DNA of 64,000 bases. Source: Pseudomonadota bacterium (GTDB lineage Bacteria; Pseudomonadota; Gammaproteobacteria; Xanthomonadales; Rhodanobacteraceae). The stretch covers positions 1-64,000 of the forward strand of contig JAEWGO010000001.1 of NCBI GenBank assembly GCA_023388255.1. Direction: 5' to 3'. The notes beneath the pieces are model-generated. The model worked only from the letters and a program-made list of their open reading frames with translations. It ran no database searches and had not been told where the DNA came from. Below are positions 1 to 8,236 of this stretch, in pieces. A program made the position numbers and the translations under genes. Position 1 is the stretch's first letter, and every line of letters starts with the position of its first letter.

Positions 1-1777
1 CAACACCAACAACATCGACACCTGCGCCCGCGTCTGCCACTCGCCGACCGGCTACGGTCTGAAGCAGACGTTCGGCGAATCCGCCGGTACTCAGGACTTC
101 AAGAGCGTCGACAAAGCGGACGTGATACTTCTCGTCGGCGCCAACCCGACCGACGCACATCCGGTCTTCGGCTCGCGCATGAAGAAGCGCCTTCGTGAGG
201 GCGCCAAGTTGATCGTCGTCGATCCCCGCCGGATCGAGCTCGTCCGCTCGCCGCACGTCGAAGCTGCCTACCATCTGCAGCTTCAGCCTTCGACGAACGT
301 CGCGATCATGAACGCCATCGGTCACGTCATCGCGACCGAGAACCTCATCGACCGCAAGTTCGTCAAGCGCCGCTGCGAGCCGACCGACTTCTATCGTTGG
401 GAAGAGTTCATCAAGCGGCCGGAAAATTCTCCGGAAGCCCTTGAACCAATCACCGGCGTCCCGGCAGAGCAGGTCCGTGACGCAGCGAGGCTTTACGCAA
501 CCGGCGGCAACGCCGCGATCTACTACGGTCTCGGCGTCACCGAGCACAGCCAGGGCTCGACGATGGTCATGGCCATGGCCAACATCGCAATGGCGACAGG
601 CAACATCGGGCGCGAGGGCGTCGGCGTGAATCCGCTGCGCGGCCAGAACAACGTGCAGGGCTCGTGCGACATGGGTTCGTTCCCGCACGAGTTCCCCGGC
701 TACCGCCACGTGTCCGACGACGCGGTGCGTGCGAGCTTCGAGCAGGCGTGGAACGTGCCGCTGCAGTCCGAACCCGGCCTGCGGATTCCGAACATGTTCG
801 AGGCTGCGCTGGAAGGAAGCTTCATGGCGCTCTACATCGAGGGCGAGGACATCGCGCAGTCCGATCCGGACACGCAGCATGTCACCGCCGCGCTCACTGC
901 GATGGAATGCGTCGTCGTGCAGGACCTGTTCCTCAACGAGACGGCGAAGTTCGCGCACGTGTTCCTGCCCGGTTCCACCTTCCTCGAGAAGGACGGCACC
1001 TTCACCAATGCCGAGCGGCGCGTGTCGCGCGTGCGCAAGGTCATGCAGCCGAAGAACGGCTATGCCGACTGGGAAGTCACGCAGCTGCTGTCGAATGCGA
1101 TGGGCTATCCGATGGACTACGCGAACGCGTCGGAAATCATGGACGAAATCGCGCGCCTGACGCCGACCTTCACCGGCATCAGCTATGCGCGCATCGACGA
1201 ACTCGAAAGCATCCAGTGGCCGTGCAACGAGGAACATCCGGATGGCACGCCAACCATGCACATCGGCGAGTTCGTGCGCGGCAAGGGGCGCTTCCTGCTG
1301 ACCGAGTACGTGCCGACACGCGAGAAGGTCAACGCGAAGTACCCGCTGATCCTGACCACCGGTCGCATCCTGAGCCAGTACAACGTCGGCGCGCAGACGC
1401 GGCGCACCGGCAACGTCGCCTGGCACAGCGAGGATCGCCTCGAAATCCATCCGCAGGACGCCGAGGACCGCGGCATCCAGGACGGCGACTGGGTCGGCAT
1501 CCAGAGCCGCGCCGGCGAGACCGTGTTGCGCGCGCTGGTCGCCGACCGCATGCAGCCGGGCGTCGTGTACACGACTTTCCACTTCCCCGGCTCCGGTGCC
1601 AACGTGATCACCACCGACAATTCCGACTGGGCGACGAACTGCCCGGAGTACAAGGTGACGGCGGTGCAGGTCACGCGCGTCAGCCAGCCATCGGAATGGC
1701 AGAAGCGCTTCCATGCGTTTACCGAAAAGCAGGAAGAACTCTTGCCGGAGGCGCAGCGTGCGCATGTCGCTGGCTGA
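1..1777 (+). CDS. fdsA: NAD-dependent formate dehydrogenase, alpha (catalytic, Mo/W-bis-MGD) subunit, 5' truncated
   Basis: Oxidises formate to CO2 at a molybdopterin centre and passes electrons through Fe-S clusters to the FdsB/FdsG diaphorase in the cytoplasm. The gene runs in from the left edge. The reading frame is open from base 2, and the first visible residues (TNNIDTCARVCHSP) are the active-site motif of the family. The catalytic residue is an ordinary Cys, codon TGC at 35-37, not selenocysteine. Later family signatures are GANPTDAHP, VNPLRGQNNVQG, SDMG-type cofactor contacts and a C-terminal molybdopterin dinucleotide-binding domain (about 1330-1720). The N-terminal [2Fe-2S] and ferredoxin-like domains lie outside the window. 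It is followed by fdhD, whose start overlaps its last codons, and then fdsD, as in fds operons. The sequence alone does not distinguish Mo from W. Confidence 0.95.
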   Translation, partial: NTNNIDTCARVCHSPTGYGLKQTFGESAGTQDFKSVDKADVILLVGANPTDAHPVFGSRMKKRLREGAKLIVVDPRRIELVRSPHVEAAYHLQLQPSTNVAIMNAIGHVIATENLIDRKFVKRRCEPTDFYRWEEFIKRPENSPEALEPITGVPAEQVRDAARLYATGGNAAIYYGLGVTEHSQGSTMVMAMANIAMATGNIGREGVGVNPLRGQNNVQGSCDMGSFPHEFPGYRHVSDDAVRASFEQAWNVPLQSEPGLRIPNMFEAALEGSFMALYIEGEDIAQSDPDTQHVTAALTAMECVVVQDLFLNETAKFAHVFLPGSTFLEKDGTFTNAERRVSRVRKVMQPKNGYADWEVTQLLSNAMGYPMDYANASEIMDEIARLTPTFTGISYARIDELESIQWPCNEEHPDGTPTMHIGEFVRGKGRFLLTEYVPTREKVNAKYPLILTTGRILSQYNVGAQTRRTGNVAWHSEDRLEIHPQDAEDRGIQDGDWVGIQSRAGETVLRALVADRMQPGVVYTTFHFPGSGANVITTDNSDWATNCPEYKVTAVQVTRVSQPSEWQKRFHAFTEKQEELLPEAQRAHVAG

Positions 1778-2627
1778 TGCAGCGGATCACGTGTCGGGCG
1801 AGAACGTTTCGTCGCCCGGTTTTGCGTTGCGCGAAGTGCGACGCTGGCGCAATGGCCACGACGAGGCCGCACAGGACCGCATCGCCGAGGAAGTACCGAT
1901 CGCGCTGCTCTACAACGATCGCCCGCATGTCGTGATGATGGCGACGCCGCGCGACCTGGAGGATTTCGCGCTCGGCTTCTCGCTCAGTGAAGCGGTGGTC
2001 GGAGCGCCTGGCGAACTGGAATCGTTCGAGTCCAGCCATTTGCTCGAAGGCATCCAATTGCGCCTGCGCGTGCCCGAGGCGCGAGCCGAAGCGCTCGAAA
2101 CACGCCGACGCAACCTGACCGGCCGCACCAGCTGCGGTCTGTGCGGAGCGCAGGCACTGGAGGATGCGTTGCGCCAGCCGCCGCCGGTGCAGGGCGGTCC
2201 GCATATCGACACGGCGATCCTGCAGCGCGCACTCGCGCAGATGCACGGGCGTCAGCCGCTGAACGTTGCGACCGGCGCCACGCATGCGGCCGCGTGGGCG
2301 CGTGCCGACGGCGAGATCACACTGCTGCGGGAGGATGTCGGCCGCCACAACGCGCTCGACAAGCTGGTCGGCGCAATGGCGCGCGCGAACGAGGATCCGC
2401 AACGCGGCTTCCTCGTCGTCACCAGTCGCGCCAGCTACGAGATGGTGCAGAAGGCGGCGACTGCCGGCATCACCCTGCTCGCGGCGATCTCGGCTCCGAC
2501 CGCGTTGGCGATCCATCTCGCCGACGAAAGCGGACTTACCCTGGTCGGCTTCGCGCGCCGCGAAGGTCACGTCGTCTACAGTCATGCGCAGCGCATACGC
2601 AATGCGCTGCCGGAGGAGGCCGCATGA
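1764..2627 (+). CDS. fdhD: Formate dehydrogenase accessory sulfurtransferase FdhD
   Basis: Transfers sulfur from a cysteine desulfurase to the molybdenum cofactor of formate dehydrogenase, which the upstream enzyme needs to be active. The 287-residue product has the family length and the conserved RTSCGLCG motif with Cys124 and Cys127, the pair that carries the persulfide. The C-terminal half holds the GR-H-N-A-DK motif (REDVGRHNALDKLVG) and SRASYEMVQK. An ATG at 1764 is preferred over an in-frame start at 1713: it follows GGAGG at 1747-1751 and gives the usual N-terminus. It overlaps the 3' end of fdsA by 14 bases and overlaps fdsD as ATGA, so the three genes are probably translationally coupled. 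Confidence 0.95.
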   Translation: MSLADAADHVSGENVSSPGFALREVRRWRNGHDEAAQDRIAEEVPIALLYNDRPHVVMMATPRDLEDFALGFSLSEAVVGAPGELESFESSHLLEGIQLRLRVPEARAEALETRRRNLTGRTSCGLCGAQALEDALRQPPPVQGGPHIDTAILQRALAQMHGRQPLNVATGATHAAAWARADGEITLLREDVGRHNALDKLVGAMARANEDPQRGFLVVTSRASYEMVQKAATAGITLLAAISAPTALAIHLADESGLTLVGFARREGHVVYSHAQRIRNALPEEAA

Positions 2628-2878
2628 GCAGCGGATTGCAACACCTGATCCAGATGGCGAACGATATCGGCGCCTATTTTTCTTCGGAGCCCGATCGCAC
2701 GACCGCACTCGATGGCATCGCGATGCATGTGCGGCGCTACTGGGAGCCGCGCATGCGCCGGCAGATCTATGCCCATCTCGATGCGGGCGGTGCGGGACTC
2801 GACGAATTGTCGCTTGTGGCGCTGCGCCAGCTCGCCGCCGAGGAACGTGTCAAGCAGGAGAGCGCGACCGCGTCGTGA
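2624..2878 (+). CDS. fdsD: NAD-dependent formate dehydrogenase delta subunit
   Basis: A small 84-residue subunit found only in fds-type soluble formate dehydrogenases; its exact role in assembly or stability is not settled. The product shows the family pattern: LIQMANDIGAYF near the N-terminus, a central RRYWEPRMRRQI block and a helical C-terminus (LSLVALRQLAAEE). Its ATG overlaps the fdhD stop (ATGA), and GGAGGAGG lies just upstream at 2612-2619. The order fdsA-fdhD-fdsD matches the distal part of fdsGBACD operons. Convergent with the esterase gene that ends at 2953. I see no strong terminator in the 74-base gap. Confidence 0.9.
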   Translation: MSSGLQHLIQMANDIGAYFSSEPDRTTALDGIAMHVRRYWEPRMRRQIYAHLDAGGAGLDELSLVALRQLAAEERVKQESATAS

Positions 2879-2952
2879 TGAACGTTCAGCGGCGTACTTT
2901 CAGTCGCCGCGCGCGCAGCCATCAAAGGTGCACGTCGCGTTTCGGCGGCGCT

Positions 2953-3843
2953 TCACGGTGCGAGCGCAAACGGACACATGTGGTTCCATATCTCTCCGAG
3001 CTGCGCCTGCGTGTAGGTGTGGCCGCCAGCGAATACCGTATAGAAGAGATTGCGGTTCCTGACCCAGCCGCCGGCCTGGAAGCGTGCCGCGTCACCGGCC
3101 GCGGTGTATGGCGCGTTGTACAGCGGATCGGTATTGCCCAGATGGATGTCGACCGGAATCTTCGGCTGCGCGCCGGACAGCAACTCGGCGCATGTCGGCG
3201 GATACGAACCGTTGTCGGTGCAGGCGTACTGCTCCAGCGAACCTGCGCTGACGCCGTAGGCCGCGAAATAGTCGGTGTTGTTGAGCGCGAGCGCGTGACC
3301 GTAGTGCGCGCCGGCCGAAAAGCCCCACAGATAGATGCGGCTGCGCTCCACGTTGTAGCTCGCGATCGCATCATCGAGCACGGCGCCGATCTCCGCGCCG
3401 TCGCCGCTTGCACCCCAGCCGCCCTGGGTCGAATTGCCGACCGGCGCGATGACGATGAAGCCGCCGCTGTCCGCGCGCGTCGCCCAGTCGCTGCGCACCT
3501 GCTGCGCAGCCGCCGGCATCGACGCGACCGCAGCGGACCCGCGCAACGCCAGCAGCAATGGCCACGCTCGCGTCGGTGTGTAGTTGGTCGGCAGATGCAG
3601 GTAGTAGCTGTGTGTGCCGCCGACGCCGGGCACCGTGATCGTGCGCGTGACGTTGCCGGGATACGTACCGCCGCTGCCGTTCGAGGGAATGTGCGGAATC
3701 GTCGCGGCGGCTTCAAAGCCATTCACGAAGATGCCATCGGAGGCTGGGCATAGTGGTCCCGGCAGGCGGACAGTGCTCGCGGCTTCGGCGGAAGCGGTGG
3801 CGAGGACGAACAGGAGCATGGGGAGTGTGCGCGGGAAATTCAT
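2953..3843 (-). CDS. Secreted PHB-depolymerase-like esterase with an N-terminal IFVNGFE tag
   Basis: An alpha/beta hydrolase of the polyhydroxybutyrate depolymerase / feruloyl esterase type; the substrate is unknown. Visible parts are a signal peptide (residues 1-22, ending in AEA-A), the nucleophile elbow WGFSAGAH with Ser176, a likely catalytic Asp239 (LGNTDPLY) and His275 (AGGHTY). The family often shows an oxyanion loop before residue 110. Directly after the signal peptide is the motif DGIFVNGFE (residues 36-44), which in four other exported proteins of this window lies at the C-terminus. The start ATG sits two bases downstream of a perfect 19-base palindrome and has no clear Shine-Dalgarno sequence. 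A 3-hydroxybutyrate oligomer hydrolase is encoded at 56370, so a role in PHB use is possible but not shown. Confidence 0.8.
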   Translation of the reverse strand: MNFPRTLPMLLFVLATASAEAASTVRLPGPLCPASDGIFVNGFEAAATIPHIPSNGSGGTYPGNVTRTITVPGVGGTHSYYLHLPTNYTPTRAWPLLLALRGSAAVASMPAAAQQVRSDWATRADSGGFIVIAPVGNSTQGGWGASGDGAEIGAVLDDAIASYNVERSRIYLWGFSAGAHYGHALALNNTDYFAAYGVSAGSLEQYACTDNGSYPPTCAELLSGAQPKIPVDIHLGNTDPLYNAPYTAAGDAARFQAGGWVRNRNLFYTVFAGGHTYTQAQLGEIWNHMCPFALAP

Positions 3844-3845
3844 CC

Positions 3846-3864
3846 GGCGATCATCATGATCGCC
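3846..3864. promoter_or_regulatory. Perfect 19-bp palindrome at the esterase translation start
   Basis: GGCGATCAT-C-ATGATCGCC, with 9-base arms and a single central base. It lies immediately upstream of the minus-strand ATG at 3843, in the divergent region shared with the fadL-like gene. It could be an operator or an mRNA hairpin that hides the start codon. No regulator can be assigned from sequence. Confidence 0.45.
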
Positions 3865-4065
3865 CGGTTAATCGTCCGTGCGGTCGCCGTTATCCCGGCG
3901 TAATCTGGGACAAAGCCGTACGCAATCGTAGGGTCGACTCGGCGTGGACGCGGGCCGATCGGAAATTGCGGCGGCGCACGATGGCCAGATCGCCGAACTT
4001 GCGGCTAAGATCGCTACGAAATCGTTATGAACCCGCGAAGCAGCCGTTGTCAGAAGGAGCGTTGT

Positions 4066-5415
4066 ATGCAGCGTAGAACCCGTGGAACCTGGCTCGCCCC
4101 GTCGCTGGCCGCGCTGCCGCTGGCGCTTGCAGCCGCGCTCGGCGCGCACGACGCGCAGGCCAGCGCGTTCCAGCTCAAGGAAAACAGCGTGCAGGGTCTC
4201 GGGCGGGCGTTCGCGGGCGAGGCGGCGGCACCCGGCGATTGTTCGGTCGTCGTCAACAACCCGGCGGCCATCGGTGATCTCGGCACGACCAATTGCGCAC
4301 AAGCCGACCTCAACGTCATCAACTTCTCGACCAAGTTCCAGGGCAGCGGCCACGACGTGCTGGGCGCGCCGCTGACCGGCGGCAACGGCGGCGACGGCGG
4401 CGTCACCAAGCCGGTGCCGGCGATGTATTTCACGCATGCGCTGAACGAGCAGTGGGCGTTCGGTGCCGCGGTCAATGCGCCGTTCGGTTTCCAGACCGAA
4501 TACGACGACCGCTCGATGGTGCGCTATGAAGGCGTCGAATCGAAGCTCGAATCGATCGCGCTGACGTTCTCCGCTTCGTACAAGATCAACGATCAGTTCT
4601 CGCTCGGCGGCAGCATCATCGCGCAGCGCACCAGCGCCAACCTGACCCAGGCAATCGATTTCGGCACGATCCTGCTGCAGGTTGCGCCGAGCCTCAACGG
4701 CCAGATCCTGCCGCAGGAAGCCGACGGCTTCGGCGGCCTCAAGGGCGACGACTGGGGTTATGGTTTCAACCTCGGCGCCTTGTGGAAGCCGACCGACAAG
4801 GATCGCATCGGCGTCAACTTCCATTCGCAGATCGATCACACGCTGACCGGCACAGCGAAGTTCCAGGTGCCGTCGAACATCGTTCCGTACCTCGGCGGCG
4901 CGTTTGCCACCGGTCCGGGCCAGGCCGACTTCAACACGCCGTGGTTCGTGACCGGCAGCTGGTGGCATACCGTCGATGATCGCCTCAGCTTCGGCGTCGA
5001 CGTCAGCTACACGCATTGGTCGAGCTTCAAGACGCTCGACATCGTCTACGCCAATCCGAAGCAGGCGCCGTTCGCGTCGGCGCAGCTGTTCGACTGGGAC
5101 AACACCTGGTTCTACTCGTTCGGAGGCGACTATCGCCTCAACGACCAGTGGACCCTGCGTGCCGGCCTCGCCTTCGACCAGACGCCGACCAACGACGTGA
5201 CGCGCACGCCGCGCGTGCCCGATGGCGACCGCACCTGGGTGTCCTTCGGTGTCGGCTACAAGGCCAGCGAAAACCTCAAGTTCGACGCTGGCTTCGTCCA
5301 CCTCTGGGTCAGCGACGGCAAGATCAATCACGAGGCATCGACGAAGAGCGTGCTGACCGGCCAGTTCCAGAGCAAGGGCAACGTGCTCGGTATTTCCGGA
5401 CAGTACCTGTTCTGA
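4066..5415 (+). CDS. FadL-family outer membrane long-chain fatty acid / hydrophobic compound porin
   Basis: Forms an outer membrane beta-barrel that takes up long-chain fatty acids or other hydrophobic molecules by lateral diffusion. The 449-residue product has a signal peptide (cleavage after AQA-S, residues 1-28). The mature start SAFQLKENSVQGLGRAFAGE is the FadL N-terminal plug signature, and NNPAAIG follows. The remainder alternates in barrel style and ends with an aromatic residue (GISGQYLF), as outer membrane proteins do. ATG at 4066 is chosen because AAGGAG at 4053-4058 precedes it by 7 bases; an ATG at 4027 has no such site. A strong terminator follows directly. The esterase upstream is divergent. 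The gene could be called fadL, but this family has many paralogues with other substrates. Confidence 0.9.
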   Translation: MQRRTRGTWLAPSLAALPLALAAALGAHDAQASAFQLKENSVQGLGRAFAGEAAAPGDCSVVVNNPAAIGDLGTTNCAQADLNVINFSTKFQGSGHDVLGAPLTGGNGGDGGVTKPVPAMYFTHALNEQWAFGAAVNAPFGFQTEYDDRSMVRYEGVESKLESIALTFSASYKINDQFSLGGSIIAQRTSANLTQAIDFGTILLQVAPSLNGQILPQEADGFGGLKGDDWGYGFNLGALWKPTDKDRIGVNFHSQIDHTLTGTAKFQVPSNIVPYLGGAFATGPGQADFNTPWFVTGSWWHTVDDRLSFGVDVSYTHWSSFKTLDIVYANPKQAPFASAQLFDWDNTWFYSFGGDYRLNDQWTLRAGLAFDQTPTNDVTRTPRVPDGDRTWVSFGVGYKASENLKFDAGFVHLWVSDGKINHEASTKSVLTGQFQSKGNVLGISGQYLF

Positions 5416-5442
5416 CGTTAAACGGTTTGGGGAGAGTGTCGG

Positions 5443-5470
5443 CGGGCACCTTCGGGTGCCCGTCGTTTTT
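5443..5470 (+). terminator. Rho-independent terminator of the fadL-like gene
   Basis: An 8-bp stem CGGGCACC / GGTGCCCG closed by a stable TTCG tetraloop is followed by TCGTTTTT. It starts 28 bases after the stop codon. Confidence 0.85.
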
Positions 5471-5784
5471 CATGCGATCCGTCCGGGATCGCTGCAGTCG
5501 TGTCGGTCGGCAGCATGCGTTGGGGATTGCGTCTTCGGAAGGTCCACCAGCGGCCATCCTTGGCCGCACTTTTCATCAACAGCCCGGGCAGGGAGGTCCA
5601 TGCGGCGCGGTTCTTGCCGGCTCACGCATGTCGATCCATCCCCTCGGGGATCGAATATCCATTCCGTGGACGGAGGGTGACCGGCAGGCGGATACCGAAA
5701 CGGCGCTGCAGTGTCCCGCGAGTGCTCCGGACTGCCCGCGGTTGGTCGCCAATGGGTCGCCGCAGTGTTCGTTGCGGAATCCGC
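5471..5784. other. Intergenic region between two convergent exported-protein genes
   Basis: Apart from the palindromic repeat at 5550-5567 I see no gene, RNA or strong signal in this 314-base stretch. It separates the fadL-like terminator from the 3' end of the minus-strand beta-helix gene. Confidence 0.5.
5550..5567 (+). repeat. Palindromic intergenic repeat, copy 1 (GCGGCCA-TCCT-TGGCCGC)
   Basis: Stem of 7 bp with a 4-base loop, followed by ACTTTTCATCAACAGC, which is shared with the copy at 14559. Three more copies lie at 12797, 14559 and 35943, all on the + strand. This copy is downstream of the fadL-like terminator. Confidence 0.75.
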
Positions 5785-6921
5785 TCAATCGAAACCGTTG
5801 GCAAACAGGAAATCCCAGGTCTGGTTTTCATACGGGCCGGGATCGGTCGCGCCGAAGCGCGTGCGCGGTTTCGCGTCGAGGTCGAGCACGCTCAACGGGT
5901 AGTACGGCACGGGCGCGAGTCCGCGGTTGATGAAGGGCGAGTCGTCGCGCAGATGCAAGTCGCCATTGGCGGCGTCGACGAAGCGCGGATCACCGACGAG
6001 TGCGTTTGTCGCGACGAGCGGAAGATTGCCGCTGATGACACCAACGAGGCTGTGGTCGGCGCTCGCGCTGCCGTCACCTATGCCGATGACCGCGCCGCCT
6101 TCGAGGTTGACATCCGAGATCGCGTTGTCCAAGAACAGGCTGTTCAGGATTTCCATGTGCACGCCCCCTGCGAGTCCGGCACCGATGCCGCAGCCGCGCG
6201 TGCCTTGGCCCGCACAGCGACCGCGCGTGAACGTGCTGTTCGCGATGAGAACGGCGGGCGACACGTTTTCGGCCGTGGCGTTGAGCGTGATCGCGACGTG
6301 GCCATACGCCGATGCGGACGCGCTGTTGTCATCGAACAGGCTGCCCGCGATGCGGATGAACCCGTTCTTCGCATACAGGTTCGCGCCGCCGCCGAAATAG
6401 CCTTCGTTGTTGGCGACGATCACGTTCTCCAGCCACAACTCGGTGAACGCGTCCGAGAACGAATTCATGTCGACGCCGCCGCCGCGCTGGAACGTGGCCG
6501 AATCGCCGTAGCCGTTGCGCAGGCTGAGGTTGGTGACGACGAGGCGCGTGCTCTGCGTCGTGCCGGCCGGCGGGTTGTAGAAGATGTGCAGCACCTGATG
6601 CTGGCCGGCGCCATCGAGGATCGTGCGCGACGCGTCCATGCGCATCTGCGCACATTCGTTGCCGTCGACGGTGTACCAGCCGCCGGAAACGGTGAGCCAG
6701 CCCGTCGTCTGCGCCGAATACACGAATGCACCGTTGAACGTCGTGTAGATGCCTTCGTGCAACTTGATCTCGTCATCGCCGGGCGAGGTCGCGGCGGCGG
6801 TCAGCGCCTGCTGCAGTTCGTTGTGGTCGCGCACGCACCAGCTCGCTGCGTTGGCGATGCCCGGAAGCGTGGCGAACGCGAACAGTGCACTCAAGGTCAT
6901 TGCGATTGTGTGGAAGCTCAC
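5785..6921 (-). CDS. Secreted right-handed beta-helix protein with C-terminal LFANGFD tag
   Basis: An exported protein of 378 residues with no assignable enzyme activity. It has a signal peptide (residues 1-25, GIANA-AS), then repeated beta-helix rungs such as TILDGAG, LVVTNLSLRNG, LWLENVIVANNEG and ADHSLVGVISGN, in the style of polymorphic outer membrane / parallel beta-helix proteins. It ends exactly in DFLFANGFD, a form of the IF-x-[DN]-GF-[DE] tag. I place the start at a GTG at 6921, since AAGGAG lies 6 bases before it and the signal peptide follows at once; the frame is open further upstream to an ATG at 7029 without a ribosome site. Its function may be surface display or adhesion, by analogy only. 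Confidence 0.8.
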   Translation of the reverse strand: MSFHTIAMTLSALFAFATLPGIANAASWCVRDHNELQQALTAAATSPGDDEIKLHEGIYTTFNGAFVYSAQTTGWLTVSGGWYTVDGNECAQMRMDASRTILDGAGQHQVLHIFYNPPAGTTQSTRLVVTNLSLRNGYGDSATFQRGGGVDMNSFSDAFTELWLENVIVANNEGYFGGGANLYAKNGFIRIAGSLFDDNSASASAYGHVAITLNATAENVSPAVLIANSTFTRGRCAGQGTRGCGIGAGLAGGVHMEILNSLFLDNAISDVNLEGGAVIGIGDGSASADHSLVGVISGNLPLVATNALVGDPRFVDAANGDLHLRDDSPFINRGLAPVPYYPLSVLDLDAKPRTRFGATDPGPYENQTWDFLFANGFD

Positions 6922-7293
6922 CGTCGTCTCCTTGTCGGATCTCTCCGATGCAGTACGCGATGACGCGGCGAAAACCCGAACGTGGAAAGAGCGTTGGCAG
7001 AATGGGCGGCGCCGGCGACCATTTCCCAAGCGTCAGCGGCGGCACATCGCCGATGCTCGACGGGAAACGCAGACATGCGAAGCGGCCGGCATTCCGATGG
7101 GTCCGCACGCCGGCCATTGCGCGGATCTTCCGCGCGACTCGCTGCGTTTGCGCACATCCGACGCCAATCTGCGCAAAGCCATGATCGGGGGCGCGCATGA
7201 ATACACGGATTCCGCGCGACAGCGCATTCGATTCCAACCCATCCGCCGTATCCGGAAGTCGATGCGCCGTGGCGTCCCGGTGAGCTGGAAGGC
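6922..7293. other. Region between the beta-helix gene and the broken kinase
   Basis: This holds the ribosome binding site of the minus-strand beta-helix gene (TCTCCTT on the + strand, 6927-6933) and presumably its promoter. No convincing gene is visible. The part next to 7294 may be degraded 5' sequence of the kinase pseudogene, but no conserved domain can be read from it. Confidence 0.4.
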
Positions 7294-8156
7294 ATGACTC
7301 TCGGCGTGTTGACCAGCCTGACGTCGCTGGTTGGCGTCATGCTCATCCCCATCGTCATCGATCGCGGCGTGGCGACCTTGCGCGCGGCGCTCGCCGAGGC
7401 ATCGCGCAGCGAGGTTGCGGCAATTGCGGGCCGGCTGCGGCTCGGATCCGAGATGGCCGAACGCTAGCAGGCCGAGGAAAAGCTCATCCATGCGCAAAAA
7501 GTCGAAGCCGTCGGCCGGCTGTCGAACGGCATCGCGCACGACCTCAACCACATTCTCACGCTGCTGCTCGGCTAGCAGGCAAGGCGCGCGCGGCGATCGA
7601 CGAGGGCGCGCGCACGCAGGCGCTGGATGGCTTTTACGCGGCGGTCCGCCGTACCGACAAGCTGCTGGATTTCAGCCGCGAGGAGGCAACCCGTGTCGTG
7701 CGTTTCGACGCCGTCGCGGCGCTGCGCGAACTCGTACCCTTGCTGCGCCAATCCTTCCGGCTTCGTGTCCGGCTTTCCTTCGATTTTCCGGGCGAGGCGC
7801 GCGAAATCATGTTCGACGTTGCGCAGCTCGGCCCGGTCGTGCTCGACATCGCCGCCAACGCCAAGCAGGCGATGCCCGATGGCGGCGAGTTCCTTGTTGC
7901 GCTAGAGGACACCGCCGTTTCCGGTCACCTGGAAATCGAATTCAAGGACAGCGGCTATGGCATGGGTGACGAAGTGAAGTCGCGCATGTTCGAGCCGTTC
8001 TTCACGACGCGTCTGCCCGGGCAGGGTATTGGCTTGGGATTGTCGGTCGCGCGCAACCTGACCCAGACGCTCGGTGGTGACATCACCGTTGAAAACGAGC
8101 AAGGCAAGAGTGCGACGTTCCGCCTTCGTCTGCCGAAGACGGGTCCAGGCGCTTGA
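7294..8156 (+). pseudogene. Broken sensor histidine kinase (HisKA-HATPase)
   Basis: From ATG 7294 the frame gives a membrane segment (LVGVMLIPIVIDRG), a linker, and the dimerisation/phosphoacceptor motif VEAVGRLSNGIAHDLNHI with the His intact. It is interrupted by TAG at 7465-7467 and again at 7573-7575. Beyond about 7575 the kinase continues in another frame (from 7581, KARAAIDEGART). There the ATPase domain is complete: N-box FDVAQLGPVVLDIAANAKQA, G1 DSGYGMGDE, F-box MFEPFFTT, G2 GQGIGLGLSVARNL, ending at 8156. Two stops plus a frameshift mean no functional kinase can be made. It most resembles PAS/transmembrane kinases of the GIAHD-NN family. Convergent with putA. Confidence 0.85.
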
Positions 8157-8236
8157 TGCCAGGCCATGTGTCAGGAGCGCGAAACGATCAAGCGCCGGGT
8201 GATCCGCGGTTGCATGCGGGAGTGCTTCGCGAGTGG

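Noticed and set aside
5500..6963. A 487-codon + strand frame over the beta-helix gene
   Set aside because: No domain or signal peptide is visible in it. The minus-strand frame has a signal peptide, beta-helix rungs and a ribosome site.
7465..7575. TAG codons in the kinase as possible read-through or pyrrolysine sites
   Set aside because: A frameshift follows the second TAG, so read-through alone cannot give the full kinase. Decay is simpler.
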